NCBI GenBank assembly: GCA_030650395.1
Contig: JAUSDY010000013.1
Location: forward strand, 1 to 62,060
Length of the DNA stretch: 62,060 nt
DNA from: Acidobacteriota bacterium
GTDB taxonomy: Bacteria; Acidobacteriota; Vicinamibacteria; Vicinamibacterales; UBA2999
Direction of reading: 5' to 3'
This document shows, in pieces, positions 26,763-35,362 of the stretch; position 1 is the stretch's first letter; every line of letters begins with the position of its first letter. The position numbers and the translations under genes were made by a program. The notes beneath the pieces are model-generated. The model was not told the DNA's origin, ran no database searches, and saw only the letters and a program-made list of their open reading frames with translations.

Positions 26763-28388
26763 ATGCTCGACAAGCTGAAAATTCCGGAGCACCACTACCT
26801 GAACAACGGCCACAGCCTGAAGTCGTGGCTGCTGACGAAGGACCACAAGCGGATCGCGATCATGTACCTGATGTCGATCTCGGTGATGTTCTTCATCGGC
26901 GGCCTGTTCGGCGTGGGCATCCGCCTCGAACTGGCCACGCCGCAGGGCGACTTCGTCAGCGCCGACACCTACAACAAGTTCTTCACGATGCACGGCGTGA
27001 TCATGGTGTTCTTCTTCCTGATCCCGTCGATTCCCGCCGTGCTCGGCAACTTCCTGATCCCGCCGATGATCGGCGCGAAGGACCTGGCGTTTCCGCGCAT
27101 CAACCTGATCAGCCTCTACATCTACTGGATCGGCGGCATCTTCACGCTCTACGCCATGATCGCGGGCGGCGTCGATACCGGCTGGACCTTCTACACCCCG
27201 TACAGCGCCACCGGCTCGAACACCAACGTCATCCCGACCGCGATCGGCATCTTCATCGCCGGCTTCTCGTCGATCCTGACCGGCCTCAACTTCATCGTCA
27301 CCATCCACCGCATGCGCGCCCCCGGCATGACGTGGTTCCGCCTGCCGCTGTTCGTGTGGGCGCACTACGCCACCAGCCTGGTGCAGGTGCTGGGCACGCC
27401 GGTGATCGCCATCACGATCGTGATGCTGGCCGTCGAGCGCGGCTTTGGCTTCGGTATTTTCGACCCGGCCCGCGGCGGCGACCCGGTGCTGTTCCAGCAC
27501 CTGTTCTGGTTCTACTCGCACCCGGCGGTCTACATCATGATCCTGCCGGCGCTCGGCGTGCAGAGCGAACTGATCTCGACGTTCTCGCGCAAGAGGATCT
27601 TCGGCTACAGCTTCGTCGCCTTCTCGTCGCTGGCCATTGCCGTGTTCGGGTTCATCGTGTGGGCGCACCACATGTTCGTGGCCGGCATCTCGACCTACGC
27701 CGCCATGGTGTTCTCGTTCCTCAGCTTCTCGGTCGCCATCCCGTCTGCCGTAAAGACGTTCAACTGGTCGGCCACCCTCTACAAGGGCGCCATCTCGTTC
27801 GAGACGCCGATGCTCTACGCCTACGGCTTCATGGGGTTGTTCGCGATCGGCGGCCTGACGGGCCTGTTCCTGGCGACACTCGGACTCGACGTCCACGTGC
27901 ACGACACCTACTTCGTGGTGGCGCACTTCCACTACATCATGGTGGGTGGCGCCATCATGGGCTACCTGGGCGGCCTGCACTTCTGGTGGCCGAAGATGAC
28001 GGGCCGGATGTATTCCGAGTTCTTCTCCAAAGTGTCGGCAATCATGGTGTTTGTCGGCTTCAACGTCACGTTCTTCCCGCAGTTCGTGGTCGGCTACCTC
28101 GGCATGCCGCGCCGCTACCATTCGTATCCGGATGAATTCCAGGTGCTGAACGTGATGTCGTCGGCGGGCGCGACCGTGCTCGGCCTCGGCTACGTGCTGC
28201 CGGTGATCTACTTTCTCTGGTCACTCAAGTACGGCCAGGTCGCCGGCCCCAATCCGTGGGGCGCCTCGGGCCTCGAGTGGCAGATGCAGTCGCCGCCCCT
28301 GACCGAGAATTTCGTCGAAACGCCGATCGTGAACACCGAGCCTTACGAGTACGAGCACGTCGTCGTCAAGGAGAAGCACCTTGTCTAA
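26763..28388 (+). CDS. coxA: Cytochrome c oxidase subunit I
   Basis: A 541-aa protein with 12 expected helices and the heme-copper signature: [10 protein letters not shown] (heme a His), [15 protein letters not shown] (CuB His and cross-linked Tyr), HHMFV (CuB His pair) and [15 protein letters not shown] (heme a3 and heme a His). YSHPAVY in place of the Glu-containing HPEVY is the A2-type pattern, as in caa3 oxidases. Reduces O2 to water and pumps protons. Overlaps coxC by 8 bp. Confidence 0.96.
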   Translation: MLDKLKIPEHHYLNNGHSLKSWLLTKDHKRIAIMYLMSISVMFFIGGLFGVGIRLELATPQGDFVSADTYNKFFTMHGVIMVFFFLIPSIPAVLGNFLIPPMIGAKDLAFPRINLISLYIYWIGGIFTLYAMIAGGVDTGWTFYTPYSATGSNTNVIPTAIGIFIAGFSSILTGLNFIVTIHRMRAPGMTWFRLPLFVWAHYATSLVQVLGTPVIAITIVMLAVERGFGFGIFDPARGGDPVLFQHLFWFYSHPAVYIMILPALGVQSELISTFSRKRIFGYSFVAFSSLAIAVFGFIVWAHHMFVAGISTYAAMVFSFLSFSVAIPSAVKTFNWSATLYKGAISFETPMLYAYGFMGLFAIGGLTGLFLATLGLDVHVHDTYFVVAHFHYIMVGGAIMGYLGGLHFWWPKMTGRMYSEFFSKVSAIMVFVGFNVTFFPQFVVGYLGMPRRYHSYPDEFQVLNVMSSAGATVLGLGYVLPVIYFLWSLKYGQVAGPNPWGASGLEWQMQSPPLTENFVETPIVNTEPYEYEHVVVKEKHLV

Positions 28389-29181
28389 CGCGGTCGTGCA
28401 CGCCGATAGCCACGGGCAAGCGCACGCGGCTCATCACCCGGCGCTGCAGCACCATTTCGACACGATGGGGCAGCAGAAGGAAGCGGCCGTCATCGGCATG
28501 TGGGTGTTCCTGCTGACCGAGATCCTGTTCTTCGGCGGGCTGTTCATGGCCTACATGCTGTACCGGACGTGGTATTTCGACGCGTTCGCCGAAGCCAGCC
28601 GCTCACTGGATATTTTCTGGGGTGCGCTGAACACCGCGGTGCTGATCGCCAGCTCGCTGACGATGGCAATGGCGGTGCGGTGCGCGCAGGTCAACAAGCG
28701 GATGGCCACGGTGAATTGGCTGATCCTCACGATGATTCTCGGCGCCGTGTTTCTCGGCGTGAAGGTGATCGAATACTCGGACAAGTTCGAGCATCACCAC
28801 GTGCCCGGCCTTAACTACAAGTGGGCCGCGGAACACCCCTCGACTGCGCTCGGGGCAGGTGCGCCGGCGCCTGTGGCTGGTGCCGGCCATGCCGAGCCTG
28901 CCGCTGCCGCAGCGCCTCATCGGGAGCTGTCGCTGAGCCCGGAGCAGCTGCAGCTCACGACGCAGATCTACTTCAGCCTCTACTTCACGATGACCGGCCT
29001 GCATGCGTTGCACATGATCATCGGCATCGGACTGATGAGCGTGATCACGTGGATGGCGTGGAAAGGCAAGTTCGACGCCGAGTACTACACGCCGGTCGAG
29101 ATGAGCGGGCTCTACTGGCACTTCGTCGACATCGTCTGGATTTTCCTGTTTCCGCTCCTGTACCTCGTCGAGAGGCCGTAA
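28381..29181 (+). CDS. coxC: Cytochrome c oxidase subunit III
   Basis: A 266-aa membrane protein, TTG start overlapping coxA. Helices begin [20 protein letters not shown] and end [19 protein letters not shown], typical of CoxC. The loop near residues 150-178 ([20 protein letters not shown]) carries a dispersed repeat (28836-28859) in frame. Confidence 0.93.
   Translation: MSNAVVHADSHGQAHAAHHPALQHHFDTMGQQKEAAVIGMWVFLLTEILFFGGLFMAYMLYRTWYFDAFAEASRSLDIFWGALNTAVLIASSLTMAMAVRCAQVNKRMATVNWLILTMILGAVFLGVKVIEYSDKFEHHHVPGLNYKWAAEHPSTALGAGAPAPVAGAGHAEPAAAAAPHRELSLSPEQLQLTTQIYFSLYFTMTGLHALHMIIGIGLMSVITWMAWKGKFDAEYYTPVEMSGLYWHFVDIVWIFLFPLLYLVERP
28836..28859. repeat. 'CTGAGCGAAGTCGA'-type repeat inside coxC
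   Basis: CCCCTCGACTGCGCTCGGGG plus CAGG: a near-perfect palindrome (CCCCGAGCGcAGTCGAGGGG on the other strand). Same family as the two copies at 29832-29885. Confidence 0.7.
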
Positions 29182-29183
29182 CG

Positions 29184-29207
29184 TAGGGCACCCCTTTATG
29201 GGGTGCC
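29184..29207. repeat. Hairpin repeat 'GGCACCCC-TTTAT-GGGGTGCC' between coxC and coxD
   Basis: A perfect 8-bp stem with 5-nt loop. There is no T-run after it, so it is not a normal terminator. It lies within the operon just before the coxD ribosome binding site and matches the element inside coxB in inverted orientation. Confidence 0.85.
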
Positions 29208-29218
29208 TGAGGGTGTTT

Positions 29219-29524
29219 ATGTCTGGACACGTTTCGCCGGTCAGCCTGTACGTCACCATCTTCCTGTCGTTGATGGTGCTCACGGCGGTGACCGTGTTCG
29301 CGGCCTTCGTGGACCTGGGGCCCTTCAACTTTTTCGTGGCCCTCGTGATCGCCTGCTTCAAGGCGTCGCTGGTCATCTGGTTCTTCATGCACCTGAAATA
29401 CCAGAGCGCGCTCACCAAGCTGACGGTCGCGACGGGATTGTTCTTCCTGATGATCCTGCTGACGCTGACGATGGTCGACTACTCGTCGAAGGGATTCACG
29501 CCGATGCCGAGCATTCTGCAATAG
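29219..29524 (+). CDS. coxD: Cytochrome c oxidase subunit IV
   Basis: A 101-aa protein of three helices (LYVTIFLSLMVLTAVTVFAA; FNFFVALVIACFKASLVIWF; ATGLFFLMILLTLTMVDY), the prokaryotic subunit IV family of caa3 oxidases. I choose the ATG at 29219 because GAGGG lies 5 nt upstream. An in-frame ATG at 29198 lies within the repeat hairpin. Last gene of the operon, followed by a heptamer array. Confidence 0.9.
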   Translation: MSGHVSPVSLYVTIFLSLMVLTAVTVFAAFVDLGPFNFFVALVIACFKASLVIWFFMHLKYQSALTKLTVATGLFFLMILLTLTMVDYSSKGFTPMPSILQ

Positions 29525-29525
29525 T

Positions 29526-29667
29526 GGTCAAGTTGAAAGTTGAAAGTTGAAAGTTGAAAGTTGAAAGTTCGAAGTTTCAGTTTTAAGTTTGAGTTACAAG
29601 TTCAACTTGAAACTCTCAACTGAACTGCGAACTGAAACTTTCAACTTCCAACCTTCAACTTCCAACT
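29526..29667. repeat. Heptamer array 2 (GTTGAAA) with inverted partner
   Basis: Five tandem GTTGAAA units (about 29531-29566), then degenerate units, then the complementary series CTTTCAACTTCCAACCTTCA (about 29637-29665). The two arms can fold into one long imperfect hairpin. It lies between the convergent genes coxD and the methyltransferase and ends against the latter's stop codon, so it could act as a bidirectional terminator. Confidence 0.85.
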
Positions 29668-30324
29668 TTACAGGCGAGCGAAGACATTGAAATGGTTTTC
29701 GCGGCCCGCGAGCTTCACATCCTCAATCTGCACGGCAATCGCGCCAATCTCGGCCAGCATCCTGAACATCCAGGCGCGGTCGTAGAACAGGTTTCCTAGA
29801 GAAGCTGTTCTGGGAGCCCCGAGCCCGGCCTGCCCCGAGCGAAGTCGAGGGGAGCCCGGCCTGCCCTGAGCGAAGTCGAAGGGAGCCCGGTCGATATCCG
29901 GGACCTCGAGAACGGCGATGGCGTGGGTCGCTTTTGCCGCCATGCGCGCGAGGACGCCGCGGGCGTAATCGAGATCCGGAAACGATCCGAACGTGCCGAA
30001 AGCCACGACGACGGCCCAGGGTTCCGCGGGATCGAGCGCCGAGGCCTCGCCCAGGCTGAAGCGGCCTTCGGGCATCGCTTCGGCCGCGATGCGAATCAGC
30101 TCCGGCGACCGACCGAGCCCGCCGACGACATAGCCGTTTTCCCACAGCGGGCAGAGCAACGAGCCGGCGCCGCAGTTGACCTGGAAGACACGCGTGCCCG
30201 GGCCGACGTCCAGCGTTTCGGCAACGTATTCGACGAAGCCCCGCCACGCCGGCTCCACGATCGGGGCGGCGCCGCGGTCGAGGCCATCCGCCGCCATCAA
30301 GCGATCGAGCATTTGAATCTCCAC
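29668..30324 (-). CDS. SAM-dependent methyltransferase-like protein
   Basis: A 218-aa protein. VGPGTRVFQVNCGAGSLLCP is a degenerate motif I (usually hhDhGCGxG), followed by NGYVVGGLGRSPELIRIA (motif II-like) and WAVVVAFGTFGSFPD (motif IV-like). A segment near residues 150-175 (FDFAQGRPGSP, RLRSGQAGLGAP) is made of two dispersed repeats read in frame. Runs in the same direction as the aminotransferase upstream (56-bp gap), so they may act together. Substrate unknown. Confidence 0.7.
   Translation of the reverse strand: MEIQMLDRLMAADGLDRGAAPIVEPAWRGFVEYVAETLDVGPGTRVFQVNCGAGSLLCPLWENGYVVGGLGRSPELIRIAAEAMPEGRFSLGEASALDPAEPWAVVVAFGTFGSFPDLDYARGVLARMAAKATHAIAVLEVPDIDRAPFDFAQGRPGSPRLRSGQAGLGAPRTASLGNLFYDRAWMFRMLAEIGAIAVQIEDVKLAGRENHFNVFARL
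29832..29885. repeat. Two tandem 'CTGAGCGAAGTCGA' repeats within the methyltransferase gene
   Basis: GCCCCGAGCGAAGTCGAGGG and GCCCTGAGCGAAGTCGAAGG, each preceded by GGAGCCCGGCCT, giving a 31-bp direct unit. Each forms a hairpin. Same family as the coxC copy. Confidence 0.75.
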
Positions 30325-30378
30325 GACAAACCTTCCGCCTTCGCGCGAGCGCTACGGCGGACAAGAAAGGTTGTCGCC
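30324..30378. repeat. Nested repeat: CGACAAACCT palindrome split by a second repeat
   Basis: The left arm CGACAAACCT (30324-30333) and right arm AAAGGTTGTCGCC (30366-30378) match the uninterrupted palindrome at 49521-49542. The 32 bp between them (TCCGCCTTCGCGCGAGCGCT...GGCGGACAAG) resemble the CTCCGCC...GGCGGACAAG family. It lies directly upstream of the methyltransferase start. Confidence 0.65.
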
Positions 30379-30380
30379 AC

Positions 30381-31331
30381 CTAGAGGGTTGCCGCCACCT
30401 GGCTGAGCGCTTCGCAGAAGTGCGAGTGTTCGTCAGGCGTGCGCACCGCGACCCGGATGCGGGGTGCGTGCGGCAGCAGCCGCTTCGACACGTCTTCCAA
30501 TTCGATCTGGTAGCGCGCCAGCATCTCTTCTTTCACCCGCAGCCCGAGGATCGGATCGCGGGCCCGCAGATCGAGCAGGAAGAAGTTGCCGCCGCTCGGA
30601 TGGACGCGCCGCACCGCCGGCGTGGCTTCGAGCAGCCCGGCGAAGTGCTGCCGGTCCGCCCTGGTCTGCGCGATCGATCGGTCGAATTCGGCGCGGTGCT
30701 GCAGCATCAGCTCGAGATACAGCTCGGCCGGCCCGCTCAGGTTGCGCTCAGGAATCTCATCGTCCAGGACGCGAACGACTTCCGGATTGGTGGTGTAGAC
30801 GAAACCGAGTCGCAGGCCGGGCACGCCGAGCGAGTTGCTCAGGCTCTTGACCACGAAGATGTTCTCGACCGGATCGGCTTCGAGCCGATCGACCAGTGAC
30901 GTTTCGCCGGAATAGTCGAGGAACGATTCGTCGACAACAAACAGCGTGTGACCGTGACGGCGCGCACAGTCGTGGATCCACGCCGTCGGGATGAGCGTGC
31001 CCGTCGGGCTGTTCGGCGTGACCATGATGACGACGGCGTCGGGTTTGATGGACCCGTCGAACGCGTCGAGGTCGACACCGGGAACGTCGCGATAGGCGGA
31101 CGCGCGCGCGAACGTCCGCGCGTATTGATCGAACGTCGGCTCCGGCCTGACCACCGGACGCGCGCCGGCCATCCGCTTCAGAATCGGAAAGATCTGCGAC
31201 GCGCCGTGGAGCGCCTGCAGCCGAGCGGGATCGCAGCGCAGGTGCGCGGCGAGCTTCTGATTGAGGATCGCCCGCGTCGAGCCGTCGCGCTTGATCACGG
31301 ACGGCAGCGCCTCGGCGAGCGCGGCCACCAT
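30381..31331 (-). CDS. PLP-dependent aminotransferase, class I/II (HisC/CobD-like)
   Basis: A 316-aa minimum. Fold-type I signatures: GASQIFPIL, VIMVTPNSPTGTLIP, LFVVDESFLDY (PLP-binding Asp), NIFVVKSLSNSLGVPGLRLG (Schiff-base Lys in VKSLSN), HPSGGNFFLLDL and the late Arg in RIRVAVRT. Conserved residues continue upstream of the first ATG (FASTRNLYFPTGE), so the true start is earlier. That frame opens only at a stop near 31402 with no ATG, GTG or TTG, because a palindrome (31378-31396) occupies the start region. A CTG start or loss of the start is possible. Confidence 0.8.
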   Translation of the reverse strand: MVAALAEALPSVIKRDGSTRAILNQKLAAHLRCDPARLQALHGASQIFPILKRMAGARPVVRPEPTFDQYARTFARASAYRDVPGVDLDAFDGSIKPDAVVIMVTPNSPTGTLIPTAWIHDCARRHGHTLFVVDESFLDYSGETSLVDRLEADPVENIFVVKSLSNSLGVPGLRLGFVYTTNPEVVRVLDDEIPERNLSGPAELYLELMLQHRAEFDRSIAQTRADRQHFAGLLEATPAVRRVHPSGGNFFLLDLRARDPILGLRVKEEMLARYQIELEDVSKRLLPHAPRIRVAVRTPDEHSHFCEALSQVAATL

Positions 31332-31377
31332 CTCGCCGGTGGGAAAGTAGAGGTTGCGGGTGGACGCGAAGTCGATG

Positions 31378-31396
31378 ATGGCGGTCAGACCGCCAT
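31378..31396. repeat. Palindrome ATGGCGGTC-A-GACCGCCAT
   Basis: A perfect 9-bp stem with one central base, located exactly where the aminotransferase start codon should be and 4 bp downstream of the stop of the gene at 31401. AT-rich bases follow on the minus-strand 5' side. It could terminate the upstream transcript or be an inserted repeat. Confidence 0.7.
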
Positions 31397-31400
31397 TTTA

Positions 31401-31841
31401 TTACTTCTTCGTTTCGAGGCCGGAGACGTCGATCTTGGCGGTGTCGATCTGGACCGAGGCGACCTTGGTGCCGGCCGGAACGCGGAAGGGGAACGAGCAC
31501 TTGTACTCGGGCACCGATCCGGGATCGATGATCGCGACCGACGTGTTGTAGGGCTTGCCCTCAGAATCCGTCAGGATCGGCTTCTTGACGATGGTTTCCT
31601 TGAAGGCCGGGGTGACCTTGAAGGCCAGCGTGACGACGGCGAATTCTTCACCAGGCTTGGCGTTGCCACGCACGGTATTGCTGCCGGGCGGGCAGTCGAT
31701 CAGCGCGACGTTCATCGCCCGCTCGACGCCGGTTGGCGTGATCTCGAGGCCTTTGTAGTTCGTGGACTTGCCCGCCTGTCCAGTGGCGCTGGCCACGAGA
31801 CAGACGGTCAGAAATGCTGTTGCGGTGAAGGTGTACTTCAC
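31401..31841 (-). CDS. Exported protein of unknown function
   Basis: About 146 aa from a GTG at 31841 that overlaps the upstream stop (GTGA). Signal peptide YTFTATAFLTVCLVASATGQ. The mature part is beta-rich, probably an immunoglobulin-like fold (KPGEEFAVVTLAFKVTP, VPEYKCSFPFRVPAGTKVAS), with two cysteines that could pair. No family recognised. Coupled to the HD-domain protein gene, so probably secreted with it. Confidence 0.72.
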   Translation of the reverse strand: MKYTFTATAFLTVCLVASATGQAGKSTNYKGLEITPTGVERAMNVALIDCPPGSNTVRGNAKPGEEFAVVTLAFKVTPAFKETIVKKPILTDSEGKPYNTSVAIIDPGSVPEYKCSFPFRVPAGTKVASVQIDTAKIDVSGLETKK

Positions 31842-32659
31842 AGCGGCTGATCCGGATTCGCGATCGTCCGCCACATGTGAGCGCTCGGGCTGTTGTCGTT
31901 GCCGAGCCCTTCCTTCGGCGACTTGAAGTGGCGTCCGATGATGTCCTGGAACGGATCGATCGAAACAACAGCTTTCGGATCGAAAGCGTAGAGGTCGTTG
32001 ACCGTCACGAGCCGCGGCTCCATGTACCACTTGTGGTTGCGGAGCATCTTGTAGGCCGCCTCGATGTGCGCCGGCGGTTTGTAGTCTTCGCCGAAGATTC
32101 GATAGTACTGGTCCGGGTACTCGTAACCGGCGTCGGAGTCGGCATAGAAGCGCAGCGTCTGGTGATAGCGAATCGCGAACGCCGACTTCTCCGGGATGTA
32201 GGGCTCGAACAGCTGCGCACCCCACCAGCCGTGATCGGGCTTGATGAGGTTCAGGACGCAGTCGTGCAGCAGGCAGGCGAGGATGACCTCTTCCGACATG
32301 CCGGTCTTGAGCGCGCGGGTGGCGCTTTGCAGCACGTGATTCGCCGGTGCGAAGCGCAGGCGGAAGAAATCCTGGATGGTCGGATTCTTCGGCATCGGCG
32401 GGAGCTTCGTCACGTTGCCGCGGTTGGACGCAAAGAGGCCGCCGGTGCCGCGCCGGAAGTTGCGGGTTTCGATCTGCGCTTCGAGCTCGGCGACGGTCGG
32501 GAACTTCTGCGGGGCGGTGCCCTGTGTCGCCGCGACCTGTTCGTCCAGGTGCTCTTCCATCCAGTGTTCGAGGGCGTCGGCCTTGGCCTCCGAGCCCATC
32601 AGGCTCACGGCGGCGGTGCCTCCAAGGCTGGCGATAAAGGCTCTGCGATCAACTTCCAT
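31838..32659 (-). CDS. Tat-exported HD-domain protein (PhnZ/MIOX-like)
   Basis: A 273-aa protein with twin-arginine signal (VDRRAFIASLGGTAAVSLMG). The core reads HVLQSATRALKTG, then EEVILACLLHD, then WWGAQLFEPYIPEKSAFAIR and YHQTLRF. This H...HD...H series resembles mixed-valent diiron HD oxygenases (PhnZ, MIOX) more than phosphohydrolases, although the class is uncertain. An exported HD enzyme is unusual. Operon with the small secreted protein downstream (4-bp overlap). Confidence 0.68.
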   Translation of the reverse strand: MEVDRRAFIASLGGTAAVSLMGSEAKADALEHWMEEHLDEQVAATQGTAPQKFPTVAELEAQIETRNFRRGTGGLFASNRGNVTKLPPMPKNPTIQDFFRLRFAPANHVLQSATRALKTGMSEEVILACLLHDCVLNLIKPDHGWWGAQLFEPYIPEKSAFAIRYHQTLRFYADSDAGYEYPDQYYRIFGEDYKPPAHIEAAYKMLRNHKWYMEPRLVTVNDLYAFDPKAVVSIDPFQDIIGRHFKSPKEGLGNDNSPSAHMWRTIANPDQPL

Positions 32660-32683
32660 GAGTCCTCCTGTCGTTTCTCCGCG

Positions 32684-33493
32684 CTACTTTACGCCTTTTG
32701 CCTCGAGGTCGGCGAGCCATTTCTGGGCAAACGCCCGGGCGGCGTCGGTGGCCGGTTTTCCGGCCCGAAACAGCATTTTCCACTCGGCGGGCCTGGCCTC
32801 GAGGGCGGCATCCGCGAAGCGCATCTTCTTGTCCCGCTCGACCAGCTGGGCCGTGAAACTGATGTCTTTCGACACGTCGAGGAATTTGCGCAGACGATTT
32901 GCCACCAGGGCGCGCGGATCGGCAGGGTAGACGGCATCGAGCTCTTTCACGGCCACCTCGTAGGCCTGGACCTGACGGGTCCGCTGTTCCTTGAGCGCGG
33001 CCTCCAACGCGATTCTTGCGTCGCCCTGTTCCATCTCGGTAAAGCGCGCGCGCACGGTATCAAACCCCTCTTCCAGCGTCTTGCGCTGTTGCGGTGTGAC
33101 GTCGTCGAACTGCTTGCGCATGCCCTCGACCTGGGCCTCGAAATTGGCGCGCTGTTTGGCGAGCACGTCGTCGGCGCTGGTTGGCGGCGGCAGCGGATCG
33201 GGGCCGTTGGCGTCGCGGTGATCGGCGTAGCGTTTGGGGAATTCCGCGCTTTCGACAAAGGCACGGGCCAGCGTCAGCGCGGCGTTGACGATGGCGACCC
33301 GCACCTGCGGCGAGGCGGCGGTGAAGACGTCGGCCTTGCCGGCGATCGACACGGCGCCCGACACGAACGAATCGAAGACGGCCTCGCGCGCGCGGCCCTC
33401 AGTGATACCTAGCTGCGCGGTAACGGCTTGTGCAGAGAGAGCGAGCCCTGCCATTGCCGTGACGATTACGGGGATGAGGACGGCTCGATTCAT
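32684..33493 (-). CDS. Exported helical protein of unknown function
   Basis: About 269 aa, start MNRAVLIPVIVTAMAGLALS; the in-frame ATG at 33568 lies in a repeat array and is less likely. Signal peptide, then mostly charged helices (FEAQVEGMRKQFDDVTPQQR, LEAALKEQRTRQVQAYEVA) predicting coiled coil. The C-terminus ends KWLADLEAKGVK. No family recognised. 24 bp upstream of the HD-protein gene, so likely in one operon. Confidence 0.72.
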   Translation of the reverse strand: MNRAVLIPVIVTAMAGLALSAQAVTAQLGITEGRAREAVFDSFVSGAVSIAGKADVFTAASPQVRVAIVNAALTLARAFVESAEFPKRYADHRDANGPDPLPPPTSADDVLAKQRANFEAQVEGMRKQFDDVTPQQRKTLEEGFDTVRARFTEMEQGDARIALEAALKEQRTRQVQAYEVAVKELDAVYPADPRALVANRLRKFLDVSKDISFTAQLVERDKKMRFADAALEARPAEWKMLFRAGKPATDAARAFAQKWLADLEAKGVK

Positions 33494-33524
33494 CCGGTAA
33501 GGATACCGCGCAGGAGGGCGGTTC

Positions 33525-33638
33525 CCCACGAGGGTTCCTGACGATGGTTCCTCACGGTGGTTCTTCACGGTGGTTCGGCGAACCTCCGTTTAGAACCTCC
33601 GTCCGGAACCCTCGTCCGGAACCCTCGTGAGGAATCCG
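33525..33638. repeat. 13-bp tandem array with inverted partner
   Basis: Left arm: GGTTCCTGACGAT, GGTTCCTCACGGT, GGTTCTTCACGGT. Centre: GGTTCGGCGAACC, itself a palindrome. Right arm: TCCGTTTAGAACC, TCCGTCCGGAACC, CTCGTCCGGAACC. Period 13, arms complementary. It lies between deaD and the exported protein gene, directly after the deaD stop (minus strand). Confidence 0.8.
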
Positions 33639-35324
33639 CTACGCCGGTTTGGCCTGAATAGTGACCTTATGGCCGCGAATCTTGGTGGTGCGTAGCGCAG
33701 CGATGATCTTGTCCGACAGGTCTGCCGGGACCTCGACCAGCGAATAGTCGTCGTGGATCTTGATGGCGCCAATCGCGCTGGAGCTGATCTTGGCCTCGCC
33801 GGCGATCGCACCCACCAGGTCGGCCGGGCGGATGCTCTCCTCTTTTCCGACGCTCAGGCGGAGCAGCATCATCGCGCCCGATTGGCGCGGCCGCGGGGCA
33901 CGGCTGTCGCGCGGACCCCGCTCGTCGCGACCCGAGTCGCGACCCGATCGCCGGGCCTCGTCGCGGCTTTCGTCGACCTCGCCTTCACCCGTGCTCTTGT
34001 CGAAGGCGTCGTGGATCATCTTGACGGCCGCGGCGGCGACGTCAAGGATGTCGAAGTCCTGCACGAGCGATTCGACGATCTCGCGCACCTCGTCCAGGCC
34101 GCCTTCGGCCAGCTGCTCGCGCAGGGTTTCTTTCGTCGCTTCGAGACGGCGCTTCTTCAGATCCGCTTCGGTCGGCAGGTTGAGGATCTCGATCTTCTGC
34201 TTGGTCAGCGCTTGGACGAACTTGAGAAAGCGGTGCTCTCTCGGGTTAGCCAGGGTGATCGCCATGCCTTCGCGGCCGATGCGGCCGGTTCGTCCGATGC
34301 GGTGCACGTAGACTTCAGGCGCGGTCGGTAGATCGAAGTTGATGACGTGCGAGACGTGATCGATGTCGAGCCCTCGCGCGGCGACGTCGGTCGCGACCAG
34401 AATGTCGGCCTGCTCGCTCCTGAACAGCTGCATGACGCGATCGCGCTGCTTCTGCACCATGCCGCCATGCAGCGCCTGCGCGCCGTAGCCGTGCGCGTTC
34501 AGCGTGTCGGTGAGCTCGTCGACCTCGATGCGCGTGCGGCAGAACACGATCGCCGACTTCGGCCCTTCGAAATCGAGGATGCGCCCGAGCGCCGTCATCT
34601 TCTGCCCGCGCCCGACGATGTAGGCGACCTGGCGGACGAGGGGCATCTTGCCGGCGCCAAGCTTTTCTTTGGCGATGGTGACGCGCTTCGGTGTCTTGAG
34701 GTGGCGGCCCGCGATGGCCGCAATGCGAGGCGCCAGCGTTGCGGCGAAGAGCGCCGTCTGGCGTGTCTCCGGCGTCTCGGCGACGATGAGATCGATGTCT
34801 TCGGCGAAGCCCATGTCGAGCATCTCGTCAGCTTCGTCGAGCACGAGCACTTCCACCGTGCTGAGGTCGAGCGTCTTGCGGCGCAGGTGGTCGAGCACGC
34901 GGCCCGGCGTGCCTACGATCACCTCCGCACCGCGGCGCAGCGCGCGGATCTGGTGATCCATCGGGGCGCCGCCGTAAACGGGCACGACGTTGAGGTTCGA
35001 GCCCTTCGCGTACTTGTGGAGCGCTTCCGCGACTTGCATCGCGAGCTCGCGCGTCGGCACGAGCACGAGCGCGCGGGCCCGGCCGCGGTTCGTCTTGAGG
35101 TCGCGTAGCAGCCGATCGAGCAGCGGTAGCGCGAACGCGGCCGTCTTGCCGGTGCCGGTCGCGGCCTGGCCGAGCATATCGCTGCCCGAGAGCAGCACCG
35201 GGATCGCTTCGCGTTGAATGGGCGTGGGTTCTTCGTAGCCGAGCGCAGCGACCGCGGAAACGAGCGAGTCCGCGAGTCCGAGCGACGCAAAACCGGCGGC
35301 ATCACCGGCGAGTGGAGTCTTCAT
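33639..35324 (-). CDS. deaD: DEAD-box RNA helicase (DeaD/CsdA-like)
   Basis: A 561-aa protein. Q motif EEPTPIQREAIPV, motif I AATGTGKT, Ia PTRELAMQ, II DEAD, III AAT (in place of the usual SAT), IV IVFCRTR, V ATDVAARGLDID, VI HRIGRTGR. The C-terminal DbpA-type RNA-binding domain (MLLRLSVGKEESIRPADLVG ... VTIQAKP) follows an Arg/Asp/Ser-rich linker. Unwinds RNA in ribosome assembly or at low temperature. It is followed by a 13-bp inverted array. Confidence 0.94.
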   Translation of the reverse strand: MKTPLAGDAAGFASLGLADSLVSAVAALGYEEPTPIQREAIPVLLSGSDMLGQAATGTGKTAAFALPLLDRLLRDLKTNRGRARALVLVPTRELAMQVAEALHKYAKGSNLNVVPVYGGAPMDHQIRALRRGAEVIVGTPGRVLDHLRRKTLDLSTVEVLVLDEADEMLDMGFAEDIDLIVAETPETRQTALFAATLAPRIAAIAGRHLKTPKRVTIAKEKLGAGKMPLVRQVAYIVGRGQKMTALGRILDFEGPKSAIVFCRTRIEVDELTDTLNAHGYGAQALHGGMVQKQRDRVMQLFRSEQADILVATDVAARGLDIDHVSHVINFDLPTAPEVYVHRIGRTGRIGREGMAITLANPREHRFLKFVQALTKQKIEILNLPTEADLKKRRLEATKETLREQLAEGGLDEVREIVESLVQDFDILDVAAAAVKMIHDAFDKSTGEGEVDESRDEARRSGRDSGRDERGPRDSRAPRPRQSGAMMLLRLSVGKEESIRPADLVGAIAGEAKISSSAIGAIKIHDDYSLVEVPADLSDKIIAALRTTKIRGHKVTIQAKPA

Positions 35325-35362
35325 GAATCGATCTTCAGTCTTCTTGAGAGGCCTTGCGACCG

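Noticed and set aside
29184-29207. Intrinsic terminator between coxC and coxD
   Set aside because: No T-run on either strand, and coxD follows immediately in the same operon; it matches a dispersed repeat.
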